Shown here one piece after another: positions 1-8,797 of a DNA stretch of 64,000 nucleotides. This stretch comes from Terripilifer ovatus (GTDB lineage Bacteria; Pseudomonadota; Alphaproteobacteria; Rhizobiales; Beijerinckiaceae), in assembly GCA_029222685.1 (NCBI GenBank), contig JARHVB010000083.1:48601-112600 (forward strand). The letters run 5' to 3'. The notes below the pieces were generated by a model that worked only from the letters and a program-made list of their open reading frames with translations, searched no databases and was not told the DNA's origin. Positions within the stretch are counted from its first letter, which is position 1; the number at the start of each line of letters is the position of its first letter. The position numbers and the translations under genes were made by a program.

Positions 1-43
1 ATTTCATGCCTCGCATGCCCGGCCGTTAATCGGCATCTTCGGT

Positions 44-1003
44 TCACGTCGCGTAGAAACGCGAGGGGTCGACCTCTTCGTGTTCCGTCAATCCCCTGAT
101 GGCGGCTCGCACGATGGCAAGGCGCGTCTCCTCGGTACTCGCGCCGATATGGGGCGTCGCCAGCATATTCGGGTGGCGTATCAGTCTATCGTTCTCCGCA
201 GGTTCGATCGCAAAGACATCAAATGCCGCGGCCATCAGCGTGTTGGCGTCGAGCCGCTCAAGCAGGGCGTCCTCATCGACGATGCCGCCACGACACGTAT
301 TGATAAGGGCACACTGATCCCGGATCCGGAAGACGATGTCTTTCGAGTAGAGACCCAGAGTCTTTGGTGTTCGGGGCAAATGCAAGGAAAGAACCTCGGA
401 GCGGGCGATCAGTTCATCCATGCTGACGGAGCTGACGTTGTACTGGCGATAGAAGTCGGCATGGTCCTGAATATCGCAGGCCAGTATTTCGCACCCAAAG
501 GGCTGCAACAGCCGGATCACCTCTTTGCCGATATTCCCACATCCATGGATTCCGACCGTACGTCCCGTGAGCAGCCGGCCATTTCTATAGGTGGGACGCT
601 CGCCACCTCGCATGGAGAGGTTCAAGGGCATGATCCAGCGCTGGGCCGCGATCATGAAGCACAGGGTCAGTTCAGCAACGGACAGCTTGTTGACCCCCCA
701 CGTATATCCGAAGCGAACGCCATGACGCTGCATGGCATGGAAATCGATGTGTTCGCAGCCGGCTCCGTACTTGCTGACGACCCGCAGTTTTGGCAGCGCG
801 GAAAGGACCCTTTCAGTCAGCGGTTCGAAGCCGATGACCGCTGAATCGCAATCCTCCAAGAACGCGATCAGCTTGTCTTCGGTCATATAGGTACTGCCTT
901 CGTAGAGCACGGCTTCCGGGAAGGCCGCCAGCATTTCGGCGCGCATGCGGGGATGGCGGGCAATCATCGGGGGCGCGACGGCCAGGCGACCGACCTTGCT
1001 CAT
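44..1003 (-). CDS. D-isomer specific 2-hydroxyacid dehydrogenase
   Basis: A 319-residue NAD(P)-dependent dehydrogenase that should interconvert a D-2-hydroxyacid and its 2-oxoacid in the cytoplasm. Seen: a Rossmann nucleotide-binding loop GIHGCGNIGK at residues 151-160 and the family catalytic triad Arg238 (NTCRGG), Glu267 (FAIEP) and His285 (TPHIGAST). Length matches the family. It lies 17 bases downstream of the Bug-type solute receptor gene on the same strand, so the two are probably one transcript; the inference is that the receptor captures a carboxylic acid which this enzyme oxidises or reduces. The exact substrate (glycerate, phosphoglycerate, lactate-like) cannot be read from sequence. 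Confidence 0.9.
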   Translation of the reverse strand: MSKVGRLAVAPPMIARHPRMRAEMLAAFPEAVLYEGSTYMTEDKLIAFLEDCDSAVIGFEPLTERVLSALPKLRVVSKYGAGCEHIDFHAMQRHGVRFGYTWGVNKLSVAELTLCFMIAAQRWIMPLNLSMRGGERPTYRNGRLLTGRTVGIHGCGNIGKEVIRLLQPFGCEILACDIQDHADFYRQYNVSSVSMDELIARSEVLSLHLPRTPKTLGLYSKDIVFRIRDQCALINTCRGGIVDEDALLERLDANTLMAAAFDVFAIEPAENDRLIRHPNMLATPHIGASTEETRLAIVRAAIRGLTEHEEVDPSRFYAT

Positions 1004-1020
1004 AAGGGCTGTCCTTTAGC

Positions 1021-2052
1021 TCAGTGGATAGAGCGCTTCACGCGATCGACGATCTCTTGAGGGGTCGAATACATCCGTTTGAGGACAGAGGTAATGTCTT
1101 CATCACTGACGTAGTCGACCTGGAGACCGATCTTCTTGGCCTCAGTGACGAAGGCGTCATCCTGGACTGTCTCGCGGAAGGCTTTCCTCAATGCATCTAA
1201 ACGCTCCCGCGCCAGCCCTGGAGGGGCGGCATAGGGTCTTGCAAACAGGAGCGGTGAAAGAACAAGTTCCAGCGCCCGGCGGTCCGCGTCTGTTTTGGCA
1301 AGGTCCAACACCAAGGGCACGTCCGGATGCGCAGGGTCTTTTCGCAACCCAAGCTGCATCAAGATGTTGATCTTCCTGTCCCGAAGCCAGTCCGGCCGGG
1401 TCGATTGGATCGACACCCAACCCCACGGGCAGAAGCCTTCAACTTCTCCCTTCTCCATAGCCAGGATCGAATCGGCTGCACCTTGATAGCCACCGATCAC
1501 CCGGAACTTCAGGCCAAGAATGTCCCTGAAGATTTTGGGATAAATAGTCGCGTCGGCTGCGGCCCCTGTACCGGCCATGATCATTTCAGTCTGACGAAGG
1601 TCGTCGGCTGTTTTCGCTCTGGCAGAGTGCCATCCCACGCAAGTCGAGACTTCTGACGAGGGACTGCCGATCCAACCAAATTTCAGAGGATCGAAGCGAG
1701 ACTTCGAGCCATCCAGAAGAGGTTCCAGCGGAATTGTCCGATCGAATGTCCCGAACTCCGTGCCGTCCTTTGGCGATATGTTATAAAGCATGTTCACGAG
1801 CGTCATGCCGGCCGCCCCAGGAACATTCTTGACGACAACGTTTGGATTTCCCGGCACGTGCTTGCCGTAATGCCGGCCGAGGGTGCGGGCGTAGGCGTCA
1901 TATCCTCCTCCGGGGCCGAAGCCGACCAGAATGCTGATCGTCTGCCCCGTGTAGAAGTCGGAGATCACGTCGGCGCGTACGGCAGCCGATCCACCCAGCA
2001 AGACGGCGCTCGCAAGCCAGCATCCCAGCGCTGAAACGGATGCACGAAGCAT
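1021..2052 (-). CDS. Bug/TctC-family tripartite tricarboxylate transporter solute receptor
   Basis: A 343-residue periplasmic solute-binding protein. Seen: an N-terminal signal peptide (about residues 1-27, ending around AAVRADVISDFY), then the family opening ISILVGFGPGGGYDAYART and the NVPGAAGM loop typical of Bug/TctC receptors, which bind carboxylates or other small acids for TctAB-type import. No TctA/TctB membrane partner is in the window, so it is an orphan receptor, as is common for the very expanded Bug family in rhizobia and Burkholderiales. It precedes the hydroxyacid dehydrogenase gene with 17 bases between, which suggests co-transcription. A second, diverged paralogue is at 61161-62180. 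Confidence 0.88.
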   Translation of the reverse strand: MLRASVSALGCWLASAVLLGGSAAVRADVISDFYTGQTISILVGFGPGGGYDAYARTLGRHYGKHVPGNPNVVVKNVPGAAGMTLVNMLYNISPKDGTEFGTFDRTIPLEPLLDGSKSRFDPLKFGWIGSPSSEVSTCVGWHSARAKTADDLRQTEMIMAGTGAAADATIYPKIFRDILGLKFRVIGGYQGAADSILAMEKGEVEGFCPWGWVSIQSTRPDWLRDRKINILMQLGLRKDPAHPDVPLVLDLAKTDADRRALELVLSPLLFARPYAAPPGLARERLDALRKAFRETVQDDAFVTEAKKIGLQVDYVSDEDITSVLKRMYSTPQEIVDRVKRSIH

Positions 2053-2240
2053 CAGTCCCTCCCTTGTTCTGCCGCTTCCTTCTGGTCTTTCAACCGACCA
2101 GGGTTAATTTCGTGCGGCTCGAGCAAGATTGTAGTCTCCAAGACTATAGATCAAGCTCTTTCCCACGGTTCGACCATCGGCCCGACCGCTGCACGCGGCC
2201 AGGATCTCCTTCTATGGCGACGCTGGCTTGCCCGACAGCT

Positions 2241-3020
2241 TCAAGCCCGCTTGAACAGACCCGCCGGCAGCGAGCCCTGGTCCGCGAGTTCCTTCGCCGC
2301 GGCGTCAAAGCCCTGCCACGCAGCCGCCGCGAGCCGGCCGCCGACGCTGACCCGGCGCACGCCGAGCGCCGCCAGGGAGGGCACGGTCATTTCCGGTTCC
2401 ATGACCAGCACGTTGACTGGCTTTGGCGCGACGGCGCGGACGATGGCTTCGATATGCTCGGGCCGCCGGACGCCGGGCGCATAGAGGCAGTCGGCGCCTG
2501 CGGCGGAATAGGCCAGAAGCCGTTCGATGACAGGTGCGATCTCTTTCTCGCCGTGCAGCATCAATTCGCATCTGCCGACGAGGATCACGTCGGGCGCATG
2601 GTCGTTGAGGGCCGCTCGCGCAGCGCGCAGTCGCGCGACCGCGAGCGTGGTGTCGTAGAGTTCCGACCCGCTCCAGTCCTCGACGGAAACGCCGGCAATC
2701 CCGGTGTCGGCCGCCAGGTTGACATTGCGGGCGACGGCTTCGGGTTCATGTGCAAAGCCGTTTTCGAAGTCGGCATTGATCGGCAGGTCGGTCGCCGCGC
2801 AAAGCTGGCGAAGGTGCGCCAGCTTCTCGTCGAGGGCGACCTTGTAATCGGTGCGGCCAAGCGACCAGGCGAAGCCGGCGCTGGTGCTGGCGAGCGCGGA
2901 GAAACCGAGCTTTTCAAGCCGTTTGAGGCTGCCGAGATCCCACGGGTTGGGCAGGGTGAAGCAACCGCTCTGATGCAGGCGGATGAACGCTTGTCTCTTC
3001 TCGGCGACAGTGATCGTCAT
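2241..3020 (-). CDS. isocitrate lyase / phosphoenolpyruvate mutase family protein
   Basis: A 259-residue TIM-barrel protein of the ICL/PEPM superfamily, which makes or breaks C-C or P-C bonds next to an alpha-keto acid using Mg2+. Seen: TSAGFAWSLG near the N terminus, the metal-site region NADFENGF, SVEDWSG, VGRCELML and GVRRVSVGGR near the end. The lyase-specific KKCGH motif is not present, so it is neither a classical isocitrate lyase nor clearly a methylisocitrate lyase; the group is often annotated only as isocitrate lyase/phosphoenolpyruvate mutase family. ATG start at 3020; the 173 bases between it and the divergent globin gene must hold both promoters. Substrate unknown. Confidence 0.85.
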   Translation of the reverse strand: MTITVAEKRQAFIRLHQSGCFTLPNPWDLGSLKRLEKLGFSALASTSAGFAWSLGRTDYKVALDEKLAHLRQLCAATDLPINADFENGFAHEPEAVARNVNLAADTGIAGVSVEDWSGSELYDTTLAVARLRAARAALNDHAPDVILVGRCELMLHGEKEIAPVIERLLAYSAAGADCLYAPGVRRPEHIEAIVRAVAPKPVNVLVMEPEMTVPSLAALGVRRVSVGGRLAAAAWQGFDAAAKELADQGSLPAGLFKRA

Positions 3021-3193
3021 GGAAACCTCGGACGCGAAAACCGAATGCGATCAATAGCAGAAGGAGATGGCGGATCGAAGGCCAGGGCCAGAGACTTTCG
3101 TGCAAATCTGTTTTGCGCCTGAAGCTTGTCTTGCTGCCAGCACAGGGCACTCCTACAATTGCCGTAGCATGGATGCACGAGACAGGTGATCAA

Positions 3194-3676
3194 ATGAGTG
3201 CGCCTAAAGGCGATGTCCCCACCTTGGCGGAATGGGCAGGCGGCGATGCAGTTTTCGGGAAACTGACCAAGCGCTTCTACGAAAAAGTTCCGGATGATCC
3301 GGTGCTTGAGCCGGTGTTCAGGAATATGAACCCGGACCATGCCCATCATGTGTCGCAGTTCGTGGCGGAAGTGTTCGGCGGCGCCAAGAGCTACAGCGAG
3401 AACGGCGGCTCCCACGCCGACATGGTCTCTCACCATCTCGGGCGTCACCTCACCGAAGCGCAGCGCCGGCGCTGGCTGGCGCTGATGCTGGAGACGGCCG
3501 ACGAGGTCGGACTGCCGGACGATCCGGAGTTTCGTTCCGCGCTGGTCGGCTATCTCGAATGGGGCACGCGTATCGCGGTGATCAACTCGCGCGACGGCGT
3601 CACTGCGCCGCCGCCGGGCACGCCGATGCCGTGCTGGGACTGGGGCGCCACCGGCGGACCTTATCGGGGCGATTGA
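3194..3676 (+). CDS. group II truncated hemoglobin
   Basis: A 160-residue truncated globin, expected to bind haem and O2 or NO in the cytoplasm. Seen: a TrHbII-like helical sequence with VFRNMNPDHAHHVSQF (around residues 41-56), a probable proximal haem ligand His81 in DMVSHHLGRHLTE and Trp94 shortly after, plus the EWGTRIA helix at the C-terminal end of the fold. An upstream in-frame ATG at 3113 exists, but the ATG at 3194 starts exactly where the family does (MSAPKGDVPTLAEWAGG) and follows a GACAGGTGA stretch, so that start was chosen. The last 20 or so residues are Pro/Gly-rich and may be disordered. No reductase partner is adjacent. Confidence 0.85.
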   Translation: MSAPKGDVPTLAEWAGGDAVFGKLTKRFYEKVPDDPVLEPVFRNMNPDHAHHVSQFVAEVFGGAKSYSENGGSHADMVSHHLGRHLTEAQRRRWLALMLETADEVGLPDDPEFRSALVGYLEWGTRIAVINSRDGVTAPPPGTPMPCWDWGATGGPYRGD

Positions 3677-3782
3677 GGCAGGGACAATGCGAGTGCCCGA
3701 CTGCCTGGTGTTGAGGACATCATCGCGCAGCGGCGAAACTTTCGGACGTGTAAAATCGAAACAGCACGCGTTATAAGAATAT

Positions 3783-4661
3783 ATGGGATTCGGGGTCTTC
3801 ATCCATCGCTCAGATTCGATCTACGACGACAGCCCGGCTGAACGATATCAGTTCCCCAGGCAATATCTTAGTCGCGCCGAAGCATGCGTGGGTGACTGGA
3901 TCATCTACTATGAGCCGAGCAAGGTGGCGGAGACGCGTGGTTACTTTGCCGTGGCAAAGGTTGAAAATGTAATTTCAGATCCTAAGGCGACAGGCATGTT
4001 CCTCGCCTTAATTGAACCAGGTAGCTATCTTGATTTCACAAATCCCGTAGCGTTTAACGGCAGAGACGGCTTAGCCGAGCGCGACATTTCTGGTCGCGCG
4101 CAATGGTCAGTCAGACCACTTTCACCCGGTGATTTCTCTCGCATCACAGCGTTAGGGTTCAACGAAGGCGAGCCGTTGCTACCGCGTGTCGGTGAAACCA
4201 TTCCTGCCTTTGGCTTTGAGGAAGAGCAGGTTCCATTTGTGTTTGAGCAGAGCCGCGATCGGATCAGTTACATCTCGTCTCGCATCGTGCGAGATCGCAT
4301 TTTTCGCCGCAACGTTTTGCGCGCCTATGATGCGCGCTGTGCCATAACCGGGCTCAAGCTTATAAATGGCGATGGTCGCGCGGAAGTTGCCGCTGCGCAT
4401 GTCCGGCCAGTGGAAGCGAATGGTCCCGATATCCTTAGTAATGGCATAGCTTTATCTGGTACAGCGCACTGGATGTTCGATAGGGGTCTCATCAGCCTCG
4501 CAGATGATCTCGAGATTCTTGTTTCGCGACACGTCAACGATCCTGATGGTGTCTGGTCCTTTATCAACAAGGCCGGTCGAGCTTTTGCGCCTCAGCGAGC
4601 AGCGGAACGTCCGCATCCGCGTTTTCTGCAATGGCATCGCGAAAACTGTTTCAAACATTGA
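3783..4661 (+). CDS. HNH endonuclease with PUA-like N-terminal half
   Basis: A 292-residue predicted nuclease. The C-terminal half carries an HNH site: AYDARCAITG (about residues 186-195), the catalytic His in VAAAHVRPVE, then NGIALSGTAHWMFDRG. The N-terminal half (FIHRSDSIYDD, YLSRAEACVGDWIIYYEP, GYFAVAKVENV) looks like the PUA/ASCH/EVE-type beta barrel that reads modified bases in modification-dependent restriction enzymes; that comparison is inference from pattern, not a search. The gene stands alone without a methyltransferase. Its DNA (roughly 3690-4680) reads visibly more A/T-rich than the surrounding very GC-rich genes, consistent with transfer. Likely role: restriction of modified foreign DNA. 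Confidence 0.85.
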   Translation: MGFGVFIHRSDSIYDDSPAERYQFPRQYLSRAEACVGDWIIYYEPSKVAETRGYFAVAKVENVISDPKATGMFLALIEPGSYLDFTNPVAFNGRDGLAERDISGRAQWSVRPLSPGDFSRITALGFNEGEPLLPRVGETIPAFGFEEEQVPFVFEQSRDRISYISSRIVRDRIFRRNVLRAYDARCAITGLKLINGDGRAEVAAAHVRPVEANGPDILSNGIALSGTAHWMFDRGLISLADDLEILVSRHVNDPDGVWSFINKAGRAFAPQRAAERPHPRFLQWHRENCFKH

Positions 4662-4724
4662 AGCGACGCGGTATCGCCGGGGCTTAAAAGCAGTTAACGC
4701 CGTCCATCAATCAGGAAACACACC

Positions 4725-5207
4725 GTGTACGAGATCACTCTTGCCGGCAGCGCCGACATCGACGGCATCACCGCGCTGCTGCAAGCCAACTCGCCTTCGC
4801 AGGGCGGCTCTCTGACCGGCGCGTTTCCACGCGACAAGGTGGCCGATATGGTTGCTGGCGGCGTGGTGATGGTTGCACATCGCGACCGACGCGTCGTCGG
4901 TGTGCTGTTCAGCGCTGCGAAGGAGGATGATGCGCCGCCGGTCGTGCACGCGATGCTGGCGGCTTGGCCGGGACAACCCGACGCCTACACCTATGGCCCT
5001 GTCTGCATCGCCGATAGCGAACGCGGGCAGGGCCTGCTGGCGCAGCTCTACGCGGCGCTGCAGCGGCATTATCCCGGCCGCGAAGCCATCCTGTTCATCC
5101 GCCGCGACAACGCCGCATCGCTGCGCGCGCATGCGCGCCTCGGCATGCACGAGGTGGCGCGGTTTGGTCTCGACGGCGTCGATTATGCCGTCTTCAGCGA
5201 TCGTTAG
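4725..5207 (+). CDS. GNAT family N-acetyltransferase
   Basis: A 160-residue acetyl-CoA-dependent acetyltransferase of the GNAT fold. Seen: N-terminal ITLAGSADIDGITALLQAN, beta strands GGVVMVAHRDRRVVGVLF, the acetyl-CoA pyrophosphate loop in IADSERGQGLLAQLY (about residues 99-113), and a C-terminal ASLRAHARLGMHEVARF motif typical of the last strand-helix. The start is a GTG at 4725 with an AGGA ribosome site 8-10 bases upstream. It is monocistronic, facing the FAD monooxygenase gene tail-to-tail only 6 bases away. Acceptor substrate not identifiable. Confidence 0.88.
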   Translation: MYEITLAGSADIDGITALLQANSPSQGGSLTGAFPRDKVADMVAGGVVMVAHRDRRVVGVLFSAAKEDDAPPVVHAMLAAWPGQPDAYTYGPVCIADSERGQGLLAQLYAALQRHYPGREAILFIRRDNAASLRAHARLGMHEVARFGLDGVDYAVFSDR

Positions 5208-5213
5208 ACGGGC

Positions 5214-6461
5214 TCATTTTCGATTCACCTGCTGGCGCGCATAGCCGGCCATCGAGGCATAGCCGCGCACGATCGCTTCGCGCTCGGCATGGCTGGCGAC
5301 CATTTCGATATCATCGAAGCCGTGCGGCGCACGCGCTTCCACCATATCGATCACGCCTTCGGGGCCGCCCTTGCGATTGGTGAGGACGATCTCGGCCGTC
5401 GGCGGCCGTCGCTCGGCATCGTAGGCGGCCAAGGCTTCAGGCACCGGCGCTCTTGAAGCTAGGTGGCGGGCGAGGGCGCGCGCGTCGAGAATGGCCTGGC
5501 TGGCGCCGTTGCTGCCGACCGGATACATCGGATGCGCCGCGTCGCCGAGCAGGGTTATGCGACCGAAAGACCAGCGCGGCAGCGGTTCACGGTCGCAGGC
5601 GGGATATTCGTAGAACGTGCCGGTCGCCTCGATCAGGCGGGCGGGATCGACGAAGCCGAGACGAAAACTGTCGCGCACGAAGGGCAGCGCCTCTTCGAGA
5701 CGTCCCGCACGGTTCCAGTCCTCGCGCCGCGGCGGCGGCGTGCTGCCGTCACCGAGGCGCGCCATGACGGCCCAGTTGGTCAGTCTGGTCGTGGGCTGCG
5801 ACGGCTCCGCATGGATGGGATAGATGACGAATTTCGCGGCATTGCCGCCGGCGATCATCATGGTGCGTCCATCGGCATAAACCGGCCATTCAGTGGCGCC
5901 GCGCCAGAGCATGATGCCGCTCCACGCCGGCGGACCCTCGTCGGGATAGAGGATCGAACGCACGCGCGAGTGGATGCCGTCGGCGCCGATCAGGGCGTCG
6001 CCCACAGCTTCGATGCGCTCGCCGGTATCGCGGTGCGCGAACGTTCCGATCACGCGGTCTTTCTGTTGGTGAAAATCGACGAGCCGGCAATCCGTATGAA
6101 GCCGCGCCGCGCCAAGGCGCTGCAACACGGCGCGCAGCAGCACGCCATGCAGCTTGCCGCGATGAATGCTGAATTGCGGCATCGCATAGCCGGCCTCGAT
6201 GCCGCGTAATTCCCGCCAGACGGTCTGGCCGAGCCGGTTGGCGTAGAAGAGTTCGCGTGTGCGGATGCCGGCGCTATCGAGCGCCGGCAGCAGACCGAGC
6301 GACGCCAACTCCCTGACGGCGTGGGGCAGCATGTTGATGCCGACGCCCAGTTCGTGCAGCTCGTGTGCCTGCTCACAGATCTCGGCTTCCACGCCGGCCT
6401 CGTGCAAAGCCAGCGCCGCCGTCAGGCCGCCGATGCCGCCTCCGGCGATGATGACCTTCAT
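5214..6461 (-). CDS. FAD-dependent aromatic-type monooxygenase
   Basis: A 415-residue class A flavoprotein monooxygenase. Seen: the dinucleotide-binding start MKVIIAGGGIGGLTAALAL, the middle motif ALIGADGIHSRVRS (DG motif binding FAD/NAD(P)H), and the FAD ribityl motif LLGDAAHPMYPVGSNGASQA. Such enzymes hydroxylate or epoxidise an activated ring using NAD(P)H and O2. The reading frame is open far upstream to 7043, but the ATG at 6461 overlaps the stop of the DUF2306 gene by the sequence ATGA and starts exactly at the FAD fold, so the two genes are translationally coupled. The substrate is unknown. Confidence 0.9.
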   Translation of the reverse strand: MKVIIAGGGIGGLTAALALHEAGVEAEICEQAHELHELGVGINMLPHAVRELASLGLLPALDSAGIRTRELFYANRLGQTVWRELRGIEAGYAMPQFSIHRGKLHGVLLRAVLQRLGAARLHTDCRLVDFHQQKDRVIGTFAHRDTGERIEAVGDALIGADGIHSRVRSILYPDEGPPAWSGIMLWRGATEWPVYADGRTMMIAGGNAAKFVIYPIHAEPSQPTTRLTNWAVMARLGDGSTPPPRREDWNRAGRLEEALPFVRDSFRLGFVDPARLIEATGTFYEYPACDREPLPRWSFGRITLLGDAAHPMYPVGSNGASQAILDARALARHLASRAPVPEALAAYDAERRPPTAEIVLTNRKGGPEGVIDMVEARAPHGFDDIEMVASHAEREAIVRGYASMAGYARQQVNRK

Positions 6462-7111
6462 GGCGAAGCCCCGGCGGTCGACCGCAGGTAAATCTCCGCG
6501 GCGATCAGGTTGGGGACCCAGGCCAGGAAGGAGATCACCGGATAGCTGGCATCGAAGGGCAGGCCGATCAGGAAGGCGACGAGGATGTAGATTCGCAGGT
6601 TGACGGCGGCGATGGTCAGCGCCCAGGACCGGATCATCCAGCGCCGGTGTTCGCTGAAACGGCGCTGGCGGGCGAGCAGCCAGCCGCGCGCGGTGACGAC
6701 CAGCCAGGCCACGGCGAGCGTGCCAAATCCGGCCGTGGCGACCGGCCCCATGGTGGTGCCGAGCGCCAGGACGAAGCCGGTGGCGCCGCCGACGAGGCAG
6801 GCCGAGACATAGAGCCGGCCCGTCCAGCGATGCAGCGGCGGGCAATACCGGCGCAGCCGGTGGATGAATTGGAACGAGCCGACGAGCAGAGCGGTCGCGG
6901 CGCCGGCGATGTGGATTTTCAGCCAGGGCACCGCCAGCGCATTGGCGACGATCTTCGGCGGCATCGGCCCGGCGTCGAGGAAATAGCGGAACGACGCCAG
7001 GGCGAGCCCGGTGCTGGCGACGGCGGCGAGGATCCACAGCCATCCCGGCAGTGCTCTTTCATCCGCGTTCCGCTCGATAACTTCAGCCACACGTCTCTCC
7101 ATTTGCGCCAA
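6458..7111 (-). CDS. DUF2306 integral membrane protein
   Basis: A 217-residue membrane protein with about five or six hydrophobic segments (WLWILAAVASTGLALASF near residue 24, then LAVPWLKIHIAGAATALLVG, LYVSACLVGGATGFVLAL, GFGTLAVAWLVV, WALTIAAVNLRIYILVAFLIG). The HIAGAATALLVGSFQF and HRRWMIRSWALT stretches fit the DUF2306 family, whose conserved His residues suggest haem or metal binding; function is unproven. It is the first gene of a two-gene unit with the FAD monooxygenase (4-base overlap), so a role in redox supply to, or substrate handling for, that enzyme is possible but only inferred. Confidence 0.8.
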   Translation of the reverse strand: MAQMERRVAEVIERNADERALPGWLWILAAVASTGLALASFRYFLDAGPMPPKIVANALAVPWLKIHIAGAATALLVGSFQFIHRLRRYCPPLHRWTGRLYVSACLVGGATGFVLALGTTMGPVATAGFGTLAVAWLVVTARGWLLARQRRFSEHRRWMIRSWALTIAAVNLRIYILVAFLIGLPFDASYPVISFLAWVPNLIAAEIYLRSTAGASP

Positions 7112-7272
7112 TCGGCGGCGAAGGACGAGATTGGTCGTTTGTCGATGGATCGGCTAGATTCGCTTCGCGAGTGGTGCGATCGCTGCGCGAACGGTGTCGG
7201 ATCGGCTGAAATCGGCCGCCGATTTAACGGCTCGCGCGAGAGACTGACAGCAGAGCTAACAAGAGAGCATTC

Positions 7273-8013
7273 ATGCGAACGGCTGCCGAACTCGGCCTGC
7301 TTCTCGCAATCGGCGTCTTTCTCGGCGTCCTCGGGCCTTACGGGACGGTGCAGGAGCCGGCGTTGGCGAAATATGTCTTCTGGCTCGTCAGCATCCTCGG
7401 GGGCGGGCTCATCGGCTATGCAGTGGAGACCGGCCTGCGGCGCTGGATCGCGCATGAGTGGCTGCGCGTGGTCGCCACGGCGGCGGCGATCACGCTGCCG
7501 GTGGCGCTGCTGGTGTTCGGCGCCATGATCCTGGTTCTGGGGCACGAGCATCATCTGTTTTCGGCGGTTTTCCTGCATCTGCTCTGGCAGGTGTTCGCCA
7601 TCAGCCTGGCCGTGATGGCGGTGCGGGCCCTGGTCTGGCGGCAGCCCGAGCGTATTGTTGAAACCCGCACGGTTGTGGCGCCGCCGCTTCCCGACGCGGA
7701 GGCGAAACTGCGCAGCCGCCTGTCGGCGAAGCGGCGCGCGGCGCGGCTCCTCGCCATCGAGGCGCAGGATCATTACGTGCAGGTTCATACGGAAGCCGGG
7801 GCGGAGCTGATCGGCCTGCGCTTTTCCGATGCCGTTACGGAGCTTGCCGGCGCCCATGGATTTCGAGTGCATCGCTCCTGGTGGGTCTCGGCGGAGGCGA
7901 TCAGGACGGCGCGGTGGCGGCGCGGCAGCGGCGAGGTGGAGCTGAAAAACGGCCTCGTCGTGCCGGTCAGCCGCAGCGCGGCGCCGGATCTCCGTCGCGC
8001 CGGCTGGCTCTAA
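7273..8013 (+). CDS. LytTR DNA-binding domain membrane regulator
   Basis: A 246-residue transcription factor. The first ~130 residues hold four hydrophobic segments (LGLLLAIGVFLGVLG, YVFWLVSILGGGLIGYAVE, VVATAAAITLPVALLVFGAMILV, FLHLLWQVFAISLAVMAV) and should sit in the inner membrane; the last ~100 form a LytTR domain (LLAIEAQDHYVQVHTEAGAELIGLRF, then GFRVHRSWWVSAEAI and NGLVVPVSRS). This is a one-component, membrane-anchored arrangement without a receiver domain. Likely binds DNA near its own gene or the divergent DUF2306-monooxygenase operon; the 161-base divergent intergenic region would be the place to look. Signal sensed is unknown. Confidence 0.87.
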   Translation: MRTAAELGLLLAIGVFLGVLGPYGTVQEPALAKYVFWLVSILGGGLIGYAVETGLRRWIAHEWLRVVATAAAITLPVALLVFGAMILVLGHEHHLFSAVFLHLLWQVFAISLAVMAVRALVWRQPERIVETRTVVAPPLPDAEAKLRSRLSAKRRAARLLAIEAQDHYVQVHTEAGAELIGLRFSDAVTELAGAHGFRVHRSWWVSAEAIRTARWRRGSGEVELKNGLVVPVSRSAAPDLRRAGWL

Positions 8014-8024
8014 GCCAAGGCCGC

Positions 8025-8076
8025 TTGACGTTATGGATCGATTGCTCTAATTCGTTGTGTAGCAATCGATCCATAA
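8025..8076 (+). promoter_or_regulatory. Promoter with TetR-type operator (16-bp perfect inverted repeat)
   Basis: A -35 box TTGACG at 8025-8030 and a -10 box TAATTC at 8048-8053 are separated by 17 bases. The left arm TTATGGATCGATTGCT (8031-8046) fills the spacer and its exact reverse complement AGCAATCGATCCATAA (8061-8076) covers the expected transcription start, with 14 bases between arms. The tetR start codon is 24 bases further on. The layout is that of an autoregulated TetR promoter. Confidence 0.8.
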
Positions 8077-8100
8077 TTGAAATTCTCTGCAGGCGGACCC

Positions 8101-8784
8101 ATGGCGCGACCCCGAAAATTCGACGAAGCCGATGTGCTGGACATGGCGGCCGAGGCCTTCTGGACGAAGGGTTTCGAGGCCACCTCCACCCGCGACCTGA
8201 CGGAGTGCACGGGGCTGACGCAGAGCAGCATCTATGCGGCCTTCGGCGACAAGCGCGGGCTCTTCCTCCGCGCGCTCAAGCATTATTTCGATCGCGTCCT
8301 GCACGAGCGCATCGCGCGGCTGGAGGTGCTGCGGCCAGGGCAGGCCATCGGGGATTTCTTCACCGAGGTCATCGAGCGGTCGCTGGCCGATCCCCGTCAT
8401 CGCGGCTGCATGCTGGTCAATACAGCGCTCGAGGCGACGCCCGACGACCCGGAGCTGCAGCGCTACGTCGCGCAGGAGACGGTCATGATCGAGGATTTCT
8501 TCAAGCGATGCATCGCTGCCGGCCAGGCCAGCGGCGAATTTCCGGCGGACCGGTCAGCCGCCGACGGCGCCCGGCATCTGCTTGCCGTTCTGCTCGGCCT
8601 TCGCGTGCTGGTGCGGGTTCGTCCCGATGCCGCATTGCTCACCGGCCTCGTCAGCCCGGCCCTGGCGACCCTCGGTCTTGTGTGGCCCGATCTCGGCTGG
8701 CTCGATCTTGCCGGTGATGACGCGCCGCGTCGTGACCGATCCGGCCAGCCTGCCGACACCCATTCGCCCAATCATCCGATTTAG
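8101..8784 (+). CDS. TetR/AcrR family transcriptional regulator
   Basis: A 227-residue TetR-family repressor. Seen: the N-terminal helix-turn-helix MARPRKFDEADVLDMAAEAF then TKGFEATSTRDLTE and GLTQSSIYAAFGDKRGLF, and a C-terminal all-helical ligand domain (TetR_C type with GCMLVNTALE). The frame is open from 8077, but the ATG at 8101 is the family start. The promoter immediately upstream contains a perfect 16-bp inverted repeat, so autoregulation is very likely. The MFS exporter gene begins 13 bases after the stop, so the regulator probably controls a two-gene efflux operon responding to a small molecule that the sequence does not identify. Confidence 0.92.
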   Translation: MARPRKFDEADVLDMAAEAFWTKGFEATSTRDLTECTGLTQSSIYAAFGDKRGLFLRALKHYFDRVLHERIARLEVLRPGQAIGDFFTEVIERSLADPRHRGCMLVNTALEATPDDPELQRYVAQETVMIEDFFKRCIAAGQASGEFPADRSAADGARHLLAVLLGLRVLVRVRPDAALLTGLVSPALATLGLVWPDLGWLDLAGDDAPRRDRSGQPADTHSPNHPI

Positions 8785-8797
8785 AAAGCCCGGCTCC

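Noticed and set aside
6462..7043. Extension of the monooxygenase frame upstream of 6461
   Set aside because: It overlaps the DUF2306 gene in another frame, and the FAD-binding fold begins exactly at the ATG at 6461.
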